Part shown: positions 26,240 to 33,326 of the stretch, piece after piece
Position numbering within the stretch: the first letter of the stretch is position 1
How the letters are laid out: the number at the start of each line of letters is the position of its first letter
From: Rhizobium sp. CCGE531
GTDB taxonomy: Bacteria; Pseudomonadota; Alphaproteobacteria; Rhizobiales; Rhizobiaceae
Assembly (NCBI RefSeq): GCF_003627795.1
Contig: NZ_CP032684.1
Coordinates: 2,023,001 to 2,087,000 of the forward strand
Reading direction: 5' to 3'
DNA length: 64,000 nucleotides
Translations under genes and position numbers: made by a program
Notes under the pieces: model-generated
The model's input: only the letters and a program-made list of their open reading frames with translations
Databases searched by the model: none
Told to the model about the DNA's origin: nothing

Positions 26240-26668
26240 ATGCCCATTACGCTCACCGTGCCCGAAGGCTTACTGTCGCCGGAAGCTCAGGCCGAAGTTT
26301 TCGCCGGACTGACTGACGCGATCCTCGAAGTCTCGGGTCTGACTGGGAATACCTTCATGGCGGCCAATATCGTTGGTTCGATCAACGTGCTGCCGAAGGA
26401 ACATGTACTTGCTGGTGGCAAGCCGGTGGCGGCAGCTTTTGTCGAACTCAAGCTGCCGGAAATCGCGCTGGCGACGCCGGATGCAAAAAGGATATTCATC
26501 GCGAGGGCTACCGATGTCGTCGAAAAAGCCGGCGGAGGACGGTTGAAGCGAGAGCATATCTGGTCAAACATTGTCTACGCGCCCGAAGGAGCCTGGGGCA
26601 TAGCAGGACGCAGCTACGACAATGCGGGTTTGGTCGAGGCCATATCGGGCGCCGCTAGCGCACTCTAG
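26240..26668 (+). CDS. Tautomerase family protein (4-oxalocrotonate tautomerase/MIF superfamily)
   Basis: 142 residues from ATG 26240, which follows GAGGAG at a 6-nt spacing. After removal of Met the N-terminus is Pro (PITLTVPEG), the catalytic base of the tautomerase superfamily. LKREHIWSNIVYAPEGAWGIAG is reminiscent of a fused two-domain tautomerase, and at ~140 residues it has about twice the length of a single subunit. It probably tautomerises an enol-containing acid in the cytoplasm. The TetR gene is divergent and a VOC gene follows after 86 bp. Confidence 0.78.
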   Translation: MPITLTVPEGLLSPEAQAEVFAGLTDAILEVSGLTGNTFMAANIVGSINVLPKEHVLAGGKPVAAAFVELKLPEIALATPDAKRIFIARATDVVEKAGGGRLKREHIWSNIVYAPEGAWGIAGRSYDNAGLVEAISGAASAL

Positions 26669-26754
26669 CGATTATCAGCTTGAAATTCCTCAAAAGCTGG
26701 ACCGCGCGAAGCGAAGAATTCGCGGTCTGGCGCCACCTTGTTGGAGACCGTGTC

Positions 26755-27150
26755 ATGCAGCTTGCCAACTATCTCTTTTTTACGACTCAGTGTGAGGCGG
26801 CGCTTGATTTCTATACCGAATGTGGACTTGGTCGGGTCACGACACTAATGCGTCATGGCGATCATGGTATGCCACTCGCCAGCGAGGCCATGCGGGGCAA
26901 AGTCATGCACGCTCGCTTCGAGGGGCCAGGACTCCTGTTCTTCGCCTCGGACAATCACGACGCTGAGCCCATGCGCGGCTCGGCTCACATGCTCATCATG
27001 GACGATCGTGCCACCACCGACAGATTATTCACGAGGCTCGCCGATGGCGGCAAGGTCACGACGCATCTCGCGTTGCAACCGTGGGGGAGTTACTACGGCA
27101 AACTTACTGATCGGTTCGGTGTTCAGTGGATGCTGGACTGTCTTTTGTAG
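26755..27150 (+). CDS. VOC family protein (PhnB-like)
   Basis: 131 residues starting MQLANYLFFTTQCEAALDFYTECGLG, the typical opening of PhnB-like VOC proteins. DNHDAEPMRGSAHMLIMDD and KVTTHLALQPWGSYYGKLTDRFGVQWMLDCL follow. I place the start at ATG 26755 with GGAG 9 nt upstream; the longer frame begins at a TTG without a site. It probably shares a transcript with the tautomerase gene. The reaction is unknown. The transposase remnant begins about 20 bp past its stop. Confidence 0.75.
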   Translation: MQLANYLFFTTQCEAALDFYTECGLGRVTTLMRHGDHGMPLASEAMRGKVMHARFEGPGLLFFASDNHDAEPMRGSAHMLIMDDRATTDRLFTRLADGGKVTTHLALQPWGSYYGKLTDRFGVQWMLDCLL

Positions 27151-27171
27151 ACGTGAGGTAGTCGGCGGTAT

Positions 27172-27304
27172 TTGCTGAACCGCCGCCAGCTTAAACTTGC
27201 GACTGAATCGTCGCCCAGGATCGTCCGTCTTCATCAGTCCTCCCAATGGAGAACTGTTACCTATGTCTCAGGAATAAAACCTAACCTATGTGTCCGGGCT
27301 GGAC
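27172..27304 (-). mobile_element. Insertion-sequence remnant with 5' end of a transposase OrfA
   Basis: On the minus strand GGGAGG is followed by ATG (27234) and a frame reading MKTDDPGRRFSRKFKLAAVQ, the characteristic N-terminus of IS3-type OrfA / HTH_Tnp_1 proteins. Homology stops after about 21 codons, where the sequence becomes the complement of the VOC gene's end. Upstream the region has two ACATAGGT repeats and a TGTCC-N5-GGACA end at 27290-27304, which may be the element's terminus. The fragment is dead. It lies 10 bp from tRNA-Ser. Confidence 0.6.
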
Positions 27305-27314
27305 ACTGCGGAAC

Positions 27315-27404
27315 TGGCGGAAGAGGTGGGATTCGAACCCACGGTACGGTTTCCCGCACGCCGGTTTTCAAGACCGGTTCCTTAAACCACTCGGACACTC
27401 TTCC
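27315..27404 (-). tRNA. tRNA-Ser (anticodon UGA)
   Basis: Read on the minus strand: acceptor GGAAGAG pairs with CTCTTCC, discriminator G, and an encoded CCA (complement of TGG at 27315-27317). The anticodon arm is CCGGTCTTGAAAACCGG with TGA in the loop, read as serine UCA. The D arm CCGAGTGG, a long variable arm (GTGCGGGAAACCGTAC region) and the T arm GTGGGTTCGAATCCCAC agree with a class II serine tRNA of 90 nt including CCA. Confidence 0.96.
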
Positions 27405-27826
27405 AAGTCATTGAAAAGGCTAAAAAATCGACACTTTGTTGATTCTTCGAAATCGGATGCGGTTGCCGATTTTCTACCCAATCACTCGACGGCTGGCTTT
27501 TTAGCAGCTTTGATCGCCGCGTCAATGTGTTCCGCCTACCTCTCTTGCATTCTCGACATCAGATGGATGGTGATTGAGAATGATGTCGATCGAGCGCCTG
27601 GCGGGGCAGTGCGCGAGGTTCGTTTCGTCAAGGCGACACAGATAAGGTGGCCCGGCCGCTGGAGACGGTCGAGCCACCTTCGCCAGGTCAGGGGTCAAAT
27701 CTGACTGAAGCAGGTCATTAATAAGCTAAGCTTAGTTATTGTCAATTATCAACACGTTGGGCGCGAAGACCTTGATTTCTCGACCTCGTGTTGATGGCTT
27801 CGGCTATCCGGGATAGTTTCCTTGCC
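27405..27826. other. Intergenic stretch of about 420 bp
   Basis: Lies between the 5' end of tRNA-Ser and the glycosylase gene. It includes a near-palindrome centred on CTAAGCTTAG (27726-27735) flanked by AATAA/TTATT. No credible reading frame was found. It should hold the tRNA promoter (leftward) and that of the glycosylase (rightward), but I could not place them with confidence. Confidence 0.45.
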
Positions 27827-28423
27827 ATGACTTCTGACGATCATTCCCTGTCGCTCGGCGCCAAGCCCCTCGCCGGTCCTGCCCTTACTAGCTTTTTCAA
27901 CCGAGATGCCGTCGTGGTCGCGTCCGATCTCATCGGCGCGCGTTTCACGGTTGCGGGCATAGGAGGTCGCATCGTCGAGACGGAGGCCTATCGGCCCGAT
28001 GACGAGGCTTCCCACGCATATCGCGGGCCGACGCCGCGCAATGCGGCCATGTTCGGACCGGCCGGCCATGTCTATGTCTACCGCTCCTACGGCATTCACT
28101 GGTGCCTGAATTTCGTCTGCACCAAAGCGAGCGCGGTGCTCATCCGGGCGATCGAGCCGGAAAATGGCATCGAGGAGATGATCCGGCGGCGGGGGCTTGC
28201 CGATATCGTCTCGCTCTGCAATGGGCCGGGCAAGCTTTCGCAGGCGCTTGCTGTCGATATAAGCCTCGACGGCCGCTCGCTGGATGCGGCGCCGTTTTCG
28301 ATATCCCTGGCGGAACCAGTGCCGGTTGTCTCGGGCAAGCGCATTGGAATCACCAAAAACATCGATCCGCTCTGGCGTTTCGGCGCGGCGGGCTCGCGTT
28401 TCGTCAGCCGGCGTTTCCCATGA
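27827..28423 (+). CDS. DNA-3-methyladenine glycosylase (AAG/MPG family)
   Basis: 198 residues if started at ATG 27827 ([17 protein letters not shown]); GTG 27788 and ATG 27794 are alternatives and no site is strong. The AAG/MPG signature is [18 protein letters not shown], then [31 protein letters not shown] with the catalytic Glu in ETEAY, and [18 protein letters not shown]. The enzyme removes alkylated purines to start base excision repair. It stands alone and converges on the EmrB gene across a terminator and a RIME copy. Confidence 0.93.
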   Translation: MTSDDHSLSLGAKPLAGPALTSFFNRDAVVVASDLIGARFTVAGIGGRIVETEAYRPDDEASHAYRGPTPRNAAMFGPAGHVYVYRSYGIHWCLNFVCTKASAVLIRAIEPENGIEEMIRRRGLADIVSLCNGPGKLSQALAVDISLDGRSLDAAPFSISLAEPVPVVSGKRIGITKNIDPLWRFGAAGSRFVSRRFP

Positions 28424-28436
28424 TCTTGGTCAAAAA

Positions 28437-28462
28437 GACCGCCGGGGTGGTGCCCGGCGGTC
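28437..28462 (-). terminator. Rho-independent terminator downstream of emrB
   Basis: A perfect 10-bp stem, GACCGCCGGG (28437-28446) with CCCGGCGGTC (28453-28462) and a 6-nt loop. On the minus strand it is followed by TTTTT. It would end leftward transcripts of the MarR-EmrA-EmrB operon, about 140 nt past the EmrB stop. It can also slow rightward read-through from the glycosylase gene. Confidence 0.8.
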
Positions 28463-28500
28463 GCTGCGCCACGCAGTGAAACTGGAAAGGCTGCGTGGCA

Positions 28501-28602
28501 AGCATTTCTGCTTTTCCTCGAATCGCGAAAACGCTTTATCTTTTTATTTCCCAGCGCATTCCGGACGGAAAACCGCTGCGCACTTTTGCTGGAAATGCTC
28601 TA
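28501..28602 (-). repeat. RIME1-like element (minus orientation)
   Basis: Read on the minus strand it begins TAGAGCATTTCC and continues with GTGCGCAGCGGTTTTCCGT, CCGGAATGCG, then an A/T linker and a second inverted part with AATGCT at the end. The opening TAG at 28602-28600 is the EmrB stop codon. It matches the copy at 32758-32862 in layout. Confidence 0.8.
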
Positions 28603-30144
28603 TTCCATCGCGACGCTGTGGTCGACGGCCGGAGGCGCCTTCGGCTTGCGCAGCAGCACCAATAGCGGCATGGCGAAGATCGACATCAGCATCAGCAATT
28701 TGAAGTCGTCGATATAGGCGATGACGGTTGCCTGGGTGGTGATCATGCCGTCGAGCGTCGCGCGGCCGACCGCCGTGAAGGGGCTCACGCCCTGCGCGGC
28801 CGTCGCATCGAAATGGCGGTTGAACGGCGTCACATAGGCGGCAATGTTGGCGTGGTTGACCTGCATGTTCTCGGTAATGAGCATCGAAACGACGGAAATG
28901 CCGACGCTGGAACCGATATTGCGCGAGAGATTGTAGAGACCCGTCCCCTCGCCGCGCATCTGCGCCGGCAGCGTCGCAAAGGCGACCGTCGTCAACGGCA
29001 CGAAGAGGAAACCGAGGCCCGCACCCTGGACGAAGCCGACTGATATCAGCGTCCATTGCGAGACATCCGGCGTCCAGCCGGTCATGTCATACATCGCCCA
29101 GGCCGTCAGCGCGAGGCCGATGAACAGCAGCCAGCGCGTATCCACCTTGCCGATCAGGCGCCCCACCAGGAACATGCAGAACATGGTGCCGAGGCCGCGC
29201 GGTCCCATGACGATGCCGGCGGTGACGACCGGATAGCCCATCAGCGTCTGCAGATAGGGTGTCATCAGCGCCAGCGAAGCCAGATAGGTCACGCCGACGA
29301 TGAAGATGAACAATATGCTGACGGCGAAGTTCTGGTCCATGAAGAGCCGCGGATTGACGAAGCTTCGCTCGGCCGTGAACATATGGACGATGAAGAGATA
29401 GAAGGCGCTGACGCAGACGAGCGCCTCGATGATGATTTCGCTCGAGTAGAACCAGTCGAGCTGTTCGCCGCGGTCGAGAAAGAGCTGCAGCGCCGCAATC
29501 GTGATCGAAAGCATGCTGAAACCGAACCAATCGAGTTTGGCGAGCGCATCGAGCTTCGTTTCCGTCACGTAGACGACGATGCCGAAGAAGGCGAGCGCGC
29601 CGATCGGCACGTTGATGTAGAACACCCAGCGCCAGCTGATATTGTCGGTCAGCCAGCCGCCGATGACCGGCCCCAGCACCGGACCGACCATGACCGAGAC
29701 GCCGAACAGCGCCATGGCGCGGCCGCGTTCCTCGACACTGTAGATATCGAGCAGGATGCCCTGCGACAGCGGCACCAGCGAGGCGCCGAACAGCCCCTGC
29801 AGCAGGCGGAATCCGACGATCTGCGCCAGTGATTCCGACAGGCCGCACAGGACGGAAGCGGCGACGAAGCCGGCGATCGCGACCAGCAGGACGCGCTTGC
29901 GGCCGAACTTCGCCGAAAGGAAGCCGGAGGGCGGCGTCATGATCGCCGCCGCGACGATGTAGGAGGTCAGGACCCAGTTGATCTGGTCGGCGCTGGCCGA
30001 GACGTCGCCCTGGATATGCGGCAGCGCGACGTTGGCGATCGTGGTGTCCAGCGCCTGCATGATGACGGACAGGATGACGCAGGCGGTGATCGCGCCGCGA
30101 TTGGCGACGGGCGCCGACGGTGAAGCGGTGGTAGCGTTACTCAT
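28600..30144 (-). CDS. emrB: DHA2-family multidrug efflux MFS transporter (EmrB/RmrB-like)
   Basis: 514 residues, about 14 membrane helices, with the DHA2 motifs LDTTIANVALPHIQGDVSAS, GFLSAKFGRKRVLL (motif A) and GVSVMVGPVLGPVIGGWLTDN (motif C). It pumps lipophilic toxins or plant phenolics outward by proton antiport with the EmrA adaptor. The start ATG 30144 overlaps the EmrA stop by eight bases. R. etli has a similar pair, RmrAB, linked to resistance to plant compounds, as I recall. The stop TAG is supplied by the end of a RIME element. Confidence 0.94.
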   Translation of the reverse strand: MSNATTASPSAPVANRGAITACVILSVIMQALDTTIANVALPHIQGDVSASADQINWVLTSYIVAAAIMTPPSGFLSAKFGRKRVLLVAIAGFVAASVLCGLSESLAQIVGFRLLQGLFGASLVPLSQGILLDIYSVEERGRAMALFGVSVMVGPVLGPVIGGWLTDNISWRWVFYINVPIGALAFFGIVVYVTETKLDALAKLDWFGFSMLSITIAALQLFLDRGEQLDWFYSSEIIIEALVCVSAFYLFIVHMFTAERSFVNPRLFMDQNFAVSILFIFIVGVTYLASLALMTPYLQTLMGYPVVTAGIVMGPRGLGTMFCMFLVGRLIGKVDTRWLLFIGLALTAWAMYDMTGWTPDVSQWTLISVGFVQGAGLGFLFVPLTTVAFATLPAQMRGEGTGLYNLSRNIGSSVGISVVSMLITENMQVNHANIAAYVTPFNRHFDATAAQGVSPFTAVGRATLDGMITTQATVIAYIDDFKLLMLMSIFAMPLLVLLRKPKAPPAVDHSVAME

Positions 30145-31363
30145 GATCCTGGCCGCGGGAATGGCCCAGTAGGTTGGCAACGAAGTCCGGCAGGCCGCGG
30201 GCATGGCCGGTGTCGACACCGGCGATGACGCTCATCCCGACGCGCAGCGGCGGTTTGCCCTGCATGTCATCGATGCTGATGATCATCGGAATGCGCTGCA
30301 CGACCTTGACCCAGTTGCCGGTCGTGTTCTGGGCCGGCAGCAGCGAGAAGCTGGAGCCGGATGCGGGCGAGATGCTGGCCACCGTGCCCTTCCAGGTCAC
30401 TTCCGGATAGGCATCGACCGAGATGTCGACCTTCTGACCGGGGCGCACATAGGTAAGCTCGGTTTCCTTCGGGCTCGCATTGATCCACATATGCGTGGTC
30501 GAAACCAGCGAGAATCCCTGCTGCGCGGCCGTCAGATAGGCGCCGACCTGAAGCGAGGGGACGTTGGCGGTGATGCCGTCGAAAGGCGCGCGCACCACGG
30601 TATCGTCAAGCTCGCGCTGCGCATTGTCGACCGCGGCCTTGGCTTGGAGATAAAGCGGATTTTGCTCGACGGGCTGATCGGCGGTGCCCTCGCCGCCCAA
30701 TTGTGCGAGTGTCGTTGCCGCCTGCGCTTGCGCGACCGATACCTTCTGCTGCGCGGCCTCGAGGTTGTGCTTGGCTTGGTCGAATGCCGCCTTCGAGGCA
30801 ACCGAGCTGTTGATCAGGTTCTGTTGGCGCTCGAATTCCGTCTGGTAATAGGGAATGTCGGCCTGTGCCTGGGCGATTTCGGCCAGGGCCTGCTTGTAAT
30901 TCGCCTGCAGGTTCAGGATCTGGTTCCTGGCGTTGCCGAGCTGCGCCTTTGCACCCTCCAGTGCGATCCGGAAGGAGTCGGGCTTCAGGCGGAAGAGCAC
31001 CTCGCCCTTTTTCACCGCTTCGTTCTCATGCACATCCACCGAGATCACTGTGCCCGAGACATCCGTGGAAACGCCCACCATGTCGGCCTGGATATAGGCA
31101 TTGTCCGTGGACATGATCTGTCCGCCGGTGACGTAGTAATAGCCGCCGATGACGAGCGCGACGGGGAGCAGTGCAAACAGGACCGGTCGCGTCGGATTGC
31201 GGCGCTTGCGCGGCGATTCCGGGCGCGCGATCGGGGCCGTGGCTGCAGGCGCCGCGGGCTGCGGCGACGGATTGGAGGACGGGGCCTCGGCCACCGGGGT
31301 CTCATTCCGTTCAGCGGAATTTGCGTTTGCGGGCATGCGAAGTGAAGAAGATGCGTCAGCCAT
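30137..31363 (-). CDS. emrA: HlyD-family membrane fusion protein (EmrA/RmrA-like)
   Basis: 408 residues: a Pro/Ala-rich cytoplasmic head, one membrane helix (PVLFALLPVALVIGGYYYV), then the lipoyl/barrel-sandwich motif STDNAYIQADMVGVSTDVSGTVISVDVHENEAVKKGEVLFRL, an alpha-hairpin with Gln/Ala repeats, and the beta-barrel SLVSTTHMWINASPKETELTYVRPGQKVDISVDAYP. It links EmrB in the inner membrane with an outer membrane channel, which is not encoded here. It starts inside the end of the MarR gene (8-bp overlap) and ends inside EmrB. Confidence 0.94.
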   Translation of the reverse strand: MADASSSLRMPANANSAERNETPVAEAPSSNPSPQPAAPAATAPIARPESPRKRRNPTRPVLFALLPVALVIGGYYYVTGGQIMSTDNAYIQADMVGVSTDVSGTVISVDVHENEAVKKGEVLFRLKPDSFRIALEGAKAQLGNARNQILNLQANYKQALAEIAQAQADIPYYQTEFERQQNLINSSVASKAAFDQAKHNLEAAQQKVSVAQAQAATTLAQLGGEGTADQPVEQNPLYLQAKAAVDNAQRELDDTVVRAPFDGITANVPSLQVGAYLTAAQQGFSLVSTTHMWINASPKETELTYVRPGQKVDISVDAYPEVTWKGTVASISPASGSSFSLLPAQNTTGNWVKVVQRIPMIISIDDMQGKPPLRVGMSVIAGVDTGHARGLPDFVANLLGHSRGQDHE

Positions 31364-31820
31364 GTTGTAACTCTTTGTCGACTGCCTTCGAACGGCAGGC
31401 GCTAAGCAGGTTCGATTTCATGAGGGTAAGCAATTCATGAAGGCGCTCGTGATCCTCCTCTGAGGTTCCTTCGAGCGCTTCCTTGCGTGTCTGGTCGCCC
31501 ATATCGCGCATGGTATCGATCAGCGGCCGGGCTTCCTCGCACATGTAGAGAAGCCAGCTTCGCCGATCATTCGGATGCTGCCGGCGCTCCACCAGGCCGC
31601 GCTCGCTCAGCTTGTCGAGGATGCGAACCAGCGTAATCGGCTCGATCTCCAGCATTTCCGCCAGGCCGGCCTGATGGATGCCTTCGTTGTTTGCGAGATA
31701 GGCGAGCGTCTGCCATTGAGAACGCGTCAGGCCCAAATCTTTGGCGCGCTGCTCGAACCGCTTGCGAAGCAGCCTGGCAACGTCATGGAGGAGAAAACCG
31801 AGGGTGGGTGTCGAATTCAT
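31356..31820 (-). CDS. MarR family transcriptional regulator of the efflux operon
   Basis: 154 residues with the winged-helix core LGLTRSQWQTLAYLANNEGIHQAGLAEMLEIEPITLVRILDKLSERGLVERRQHPNDRRSWLLYM, the complete MarR recognition helix and wing. It is the first gene of the three-gene operon and overlaps EmrA by eight bases, so it is almost certainly the local repressor (EmrR-like), released by phenolic ligands. Its own operator should lie in 31821-31900; an ATACGTAT palindrome is seen there but is too short to be convincing. Confidence 0.92.
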   Translation of the reverse strand: MNSTPTLGFLLHDVARLLRKRFEQRAKDLGLTRSQWQTLAYLANNEGIHQAGLAEMLEIEPITLVRILDKLSERGLVERRQHPNDRRSWLLYMCEEARPLIDTMRDMGDQTRKEALEGTSEEDHERLHELLTLMKSNLLSACRSKAVDKELQHG

Positions 31821-32108
31821 GGTATGAAAAGCCTGCTATTGATAAGCAACCTCATAATTGCCGATACGTATAGTAAGCGCCCACGTGATACAAGAGGGCG
31901 AGCGATCAAGAAATGGCTGTTGTCGAAGATGTCGCAGGGGTGTCGCAAAGATGCCGCAGTGCCCCCTCGTTTTCACGGGTGAGGATTCCCTGACGGATCG
32001 AAAGCGGCCGAAACTGCCCCGATATCGGCATATGCAGGGCATCGTGGCAGGCGTCCGTTTGGAAACATCCAAAAATATATATGTCATAATAATAAAATAT
32101 ATTAATGG
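31821..32108. other. A+T-rich intergenic stretch between the MarR gene and the MABP-repeat gene
   Basis: It should contain the divergent promoters of the efflux operon and of the next gene. The right part, after about 32060, is very A+T rich (runs such as AAAATATATATG). No believable reading frame is present; a 96-codon frame at 31858-32148 shows no site or family. Confidence 0.5.
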
Positions 32109-32136
32109 TTGCGTATTTCTAAATTCTTTGTATATT
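32109..32136 (+). promoter_or_regulatory. Candidate sigma-70 promoter of the MABP-repeat gene
   Basis: TTGCGT (32109-32114), a 16-bp spacer and TATATT (32131-32136). Transcription would start near 32143, giving a leader of about 30 nt with GGGAGG before ATG 32173. The A+T content is far above the rest of the window. Confidence 0.55.
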
Positions 32137-32172
32137 AGAATTGCCTAAAACATTATGGGAGGAATTGGAAAA

Positions 32173-32643
32173 ATGACTAGTGCAATCAATGCTCTAACCA
32201 ACCAGGTCGATGACAGCTCCGGCCCGAAATACCAGCCGCCTTGGGATTTCATTCCGGTGGATACAAATACCGGCGTTGGCGGAAAATATATCTACATCGG
32301 TTATCAGCGCGGCAGCAACAACCCGGTTACCTCGCTCAATTTCGTCGCCTACGATCAGGCCCAATCCAATCCTCCCTCGGGTTGGAGTTGGACCGGGCAG
32401 GATCTGAAGCAGGGCGCGGGCGGCAAATTCATCTATATGATCTGGAAGAGCGGCGAGGCAAGAAGCCCCATCACGGCGATTACGCTTCTCGTGACCAACC
32501 AGTCGTCGCCGCCGTCGATTCAAGGCTATGAATCGATTAGGCAGGATTTGAACCAGGGCGCGGGTGGACCTTTCATCTGGCCATATTTCAGCACGACCAT
32601 ATCGATGGCCCCGAAAGAAGAAGCGGTGACCCACAAGGCGTAG
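32173..32643 (+). CDS. Small protein of MABP-like beta-prism repeats
   Basis: 156 residues with no signal peptide or membrane segment. It consists of three repeats of ~47 residues (24-70, 71-118, 119-142). Each has an aromatic, then D-L/T-N/K-x-G-[AV]-G-G-[KP]-[FY]-I-Y, then YQRG/WKSG and P-[IV]-T-x-[IL]; for example DLKQGAGGKFIYMIWKSG and ARSPITAITLLV. This matches the pattern I recall for the MABP domain (MVB12-associated beta-prism), known from eukaryotic membrane-trafficking proteins and some bacterial pore-formers. The start follows GGGAGG at 10 nt; ATG 32155 lies in front of it. It has no partner gene. Membrane or lipid binding is only an inference. Confidence 0.7.
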   Translation: MTSAINALTNQVDDSSGPKYQPPWDFIPVDTNTGVGGKYIYIGYQRGSNNPVTSLNFVAYDQAQSNPPSGWSWTGQDLKQGAGGKFIYMIWKSGEARSPITAITLLVTNQSSPPSIQGYESIRQDLNQGAGGPFIWPYFSTTISMAPKEEAVTHKA

Positions 32644-32757
32644 CAAGCCGACCCTTTCCCAGGCGGACAACCGGCCGGCGCAGGCAACTGCGTCGGCCGT
32701 AGATTGAGTCGATGAAGAAAAGATGAGATCACAGTATGAAGCGGCAGGTTGGCCGCC

Positions 32758-32862
32758 TAGAGCAATTCCAGGAAAAGTGCGCAGCGGTTTTCCGTCCGGA
32801 ATGCGTAGCAAAACAAGAAGGTAGGGCGCTTTCGCGATTCGAAAAAAAACGGAAATGCTCTA
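32758..32862 (+). repeat. RIME1-like element
   Basis: Begins TAGAGCAATTCC, continues with AGTGCGCAGCGGTTTTCCGT and CCGGAATGCG, and ends with GGAAATGCTCTA. The ends are mutually inverted, so the whole unit folds on itself. Its right end on the minus strand gives the TAG stop of the DUF883 gene (32862-32860). It is the best-preserved copy beside the one at 46.8 kb. Confidence 0.8.
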
Positions 32863-33141
32863 ACGTCGACTGAGAAGGCCGATGAGATAGCCGATGCCGG
32901 CTGCGGCAGCGACCATGAAGATCGGCTCCTCGCGAACTCTCTCGCGTAACTGTTCGGTGATCTCCTGGGCTTCCTCCGCGACGACAGATTTCGCTCCCTG
33001 TCCCACGGCTGCCATGCTCTGCGACAACCTCGACAGATCTTCGCGCAGCGCAGCGACCTGCGCGGCAAGGTCCTCCATTGCCATTTCGGTCTGTGCTCGC
33101 GCGGAAGAAGATTGAGCGGAAGCCGATTTCGTCTCTGCCAT
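32860..33141 (-). CDS. DUF883 / ElaB-YqjD-like membrane-anchored protein
   Basis: 93 residues: a Ser/Ala-rich N-terminus, a long amphipathic helix (MAMEDLAAQVAALREDLSRLSQSM and AEEAQEITEQLRERVREEP), and a C-terminal membrane helix (FMVAAAAGIGYLIGLLSRR), which is the DUF883 layout. E. coli ElaB/YqjD dock stationary-phase ribosomes to the inner membrane; the same role here is an inference. The ATG follows AAGGAG at a 6-nt spacing. It is divergent from ppiD. Confidence 0.85.
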   Translation of the reverse strand: MAETKSASAQSSSARAQTEMAMEDLAAQVAALREDLSRLSQSMAAVGQGAKSVVAEEAQEITEQLRERVREEPIFMVAAAAGIGYLIGLLSRR

Positions 33142-33326
33142 CGTGTGCTCCTTGTTGTCTTCTGGTTCGTAGAACGCCGCTGTCTGTCAAAGGTTCCGGT
33201 GCGTTCGTTCGCATGCCGTCCGGCGATTTCCCCAGTGGCCCTTCAATTCCGGTTCGGATTGTTCTAAGGAACTCCGATTGTTTCGCCCGCGTGCGAAGAC
33301 TTGATGATGACGAGGTTTGCTTTCCG

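Noticed and set aside
27288..27704. 138-codon frame running through the tRNA-Ser gene
   Set aside because: It reads through a structurally complete tRNA and has no start site; the apparent protein is an artefact.
31858..32148. 96-codon frame upstream of the MABP-repeat gene
   Set aside because: No ribosome-binding site and Arg/Cys-rich composition; it overlaps the A+T-rich promoter of the real gene.
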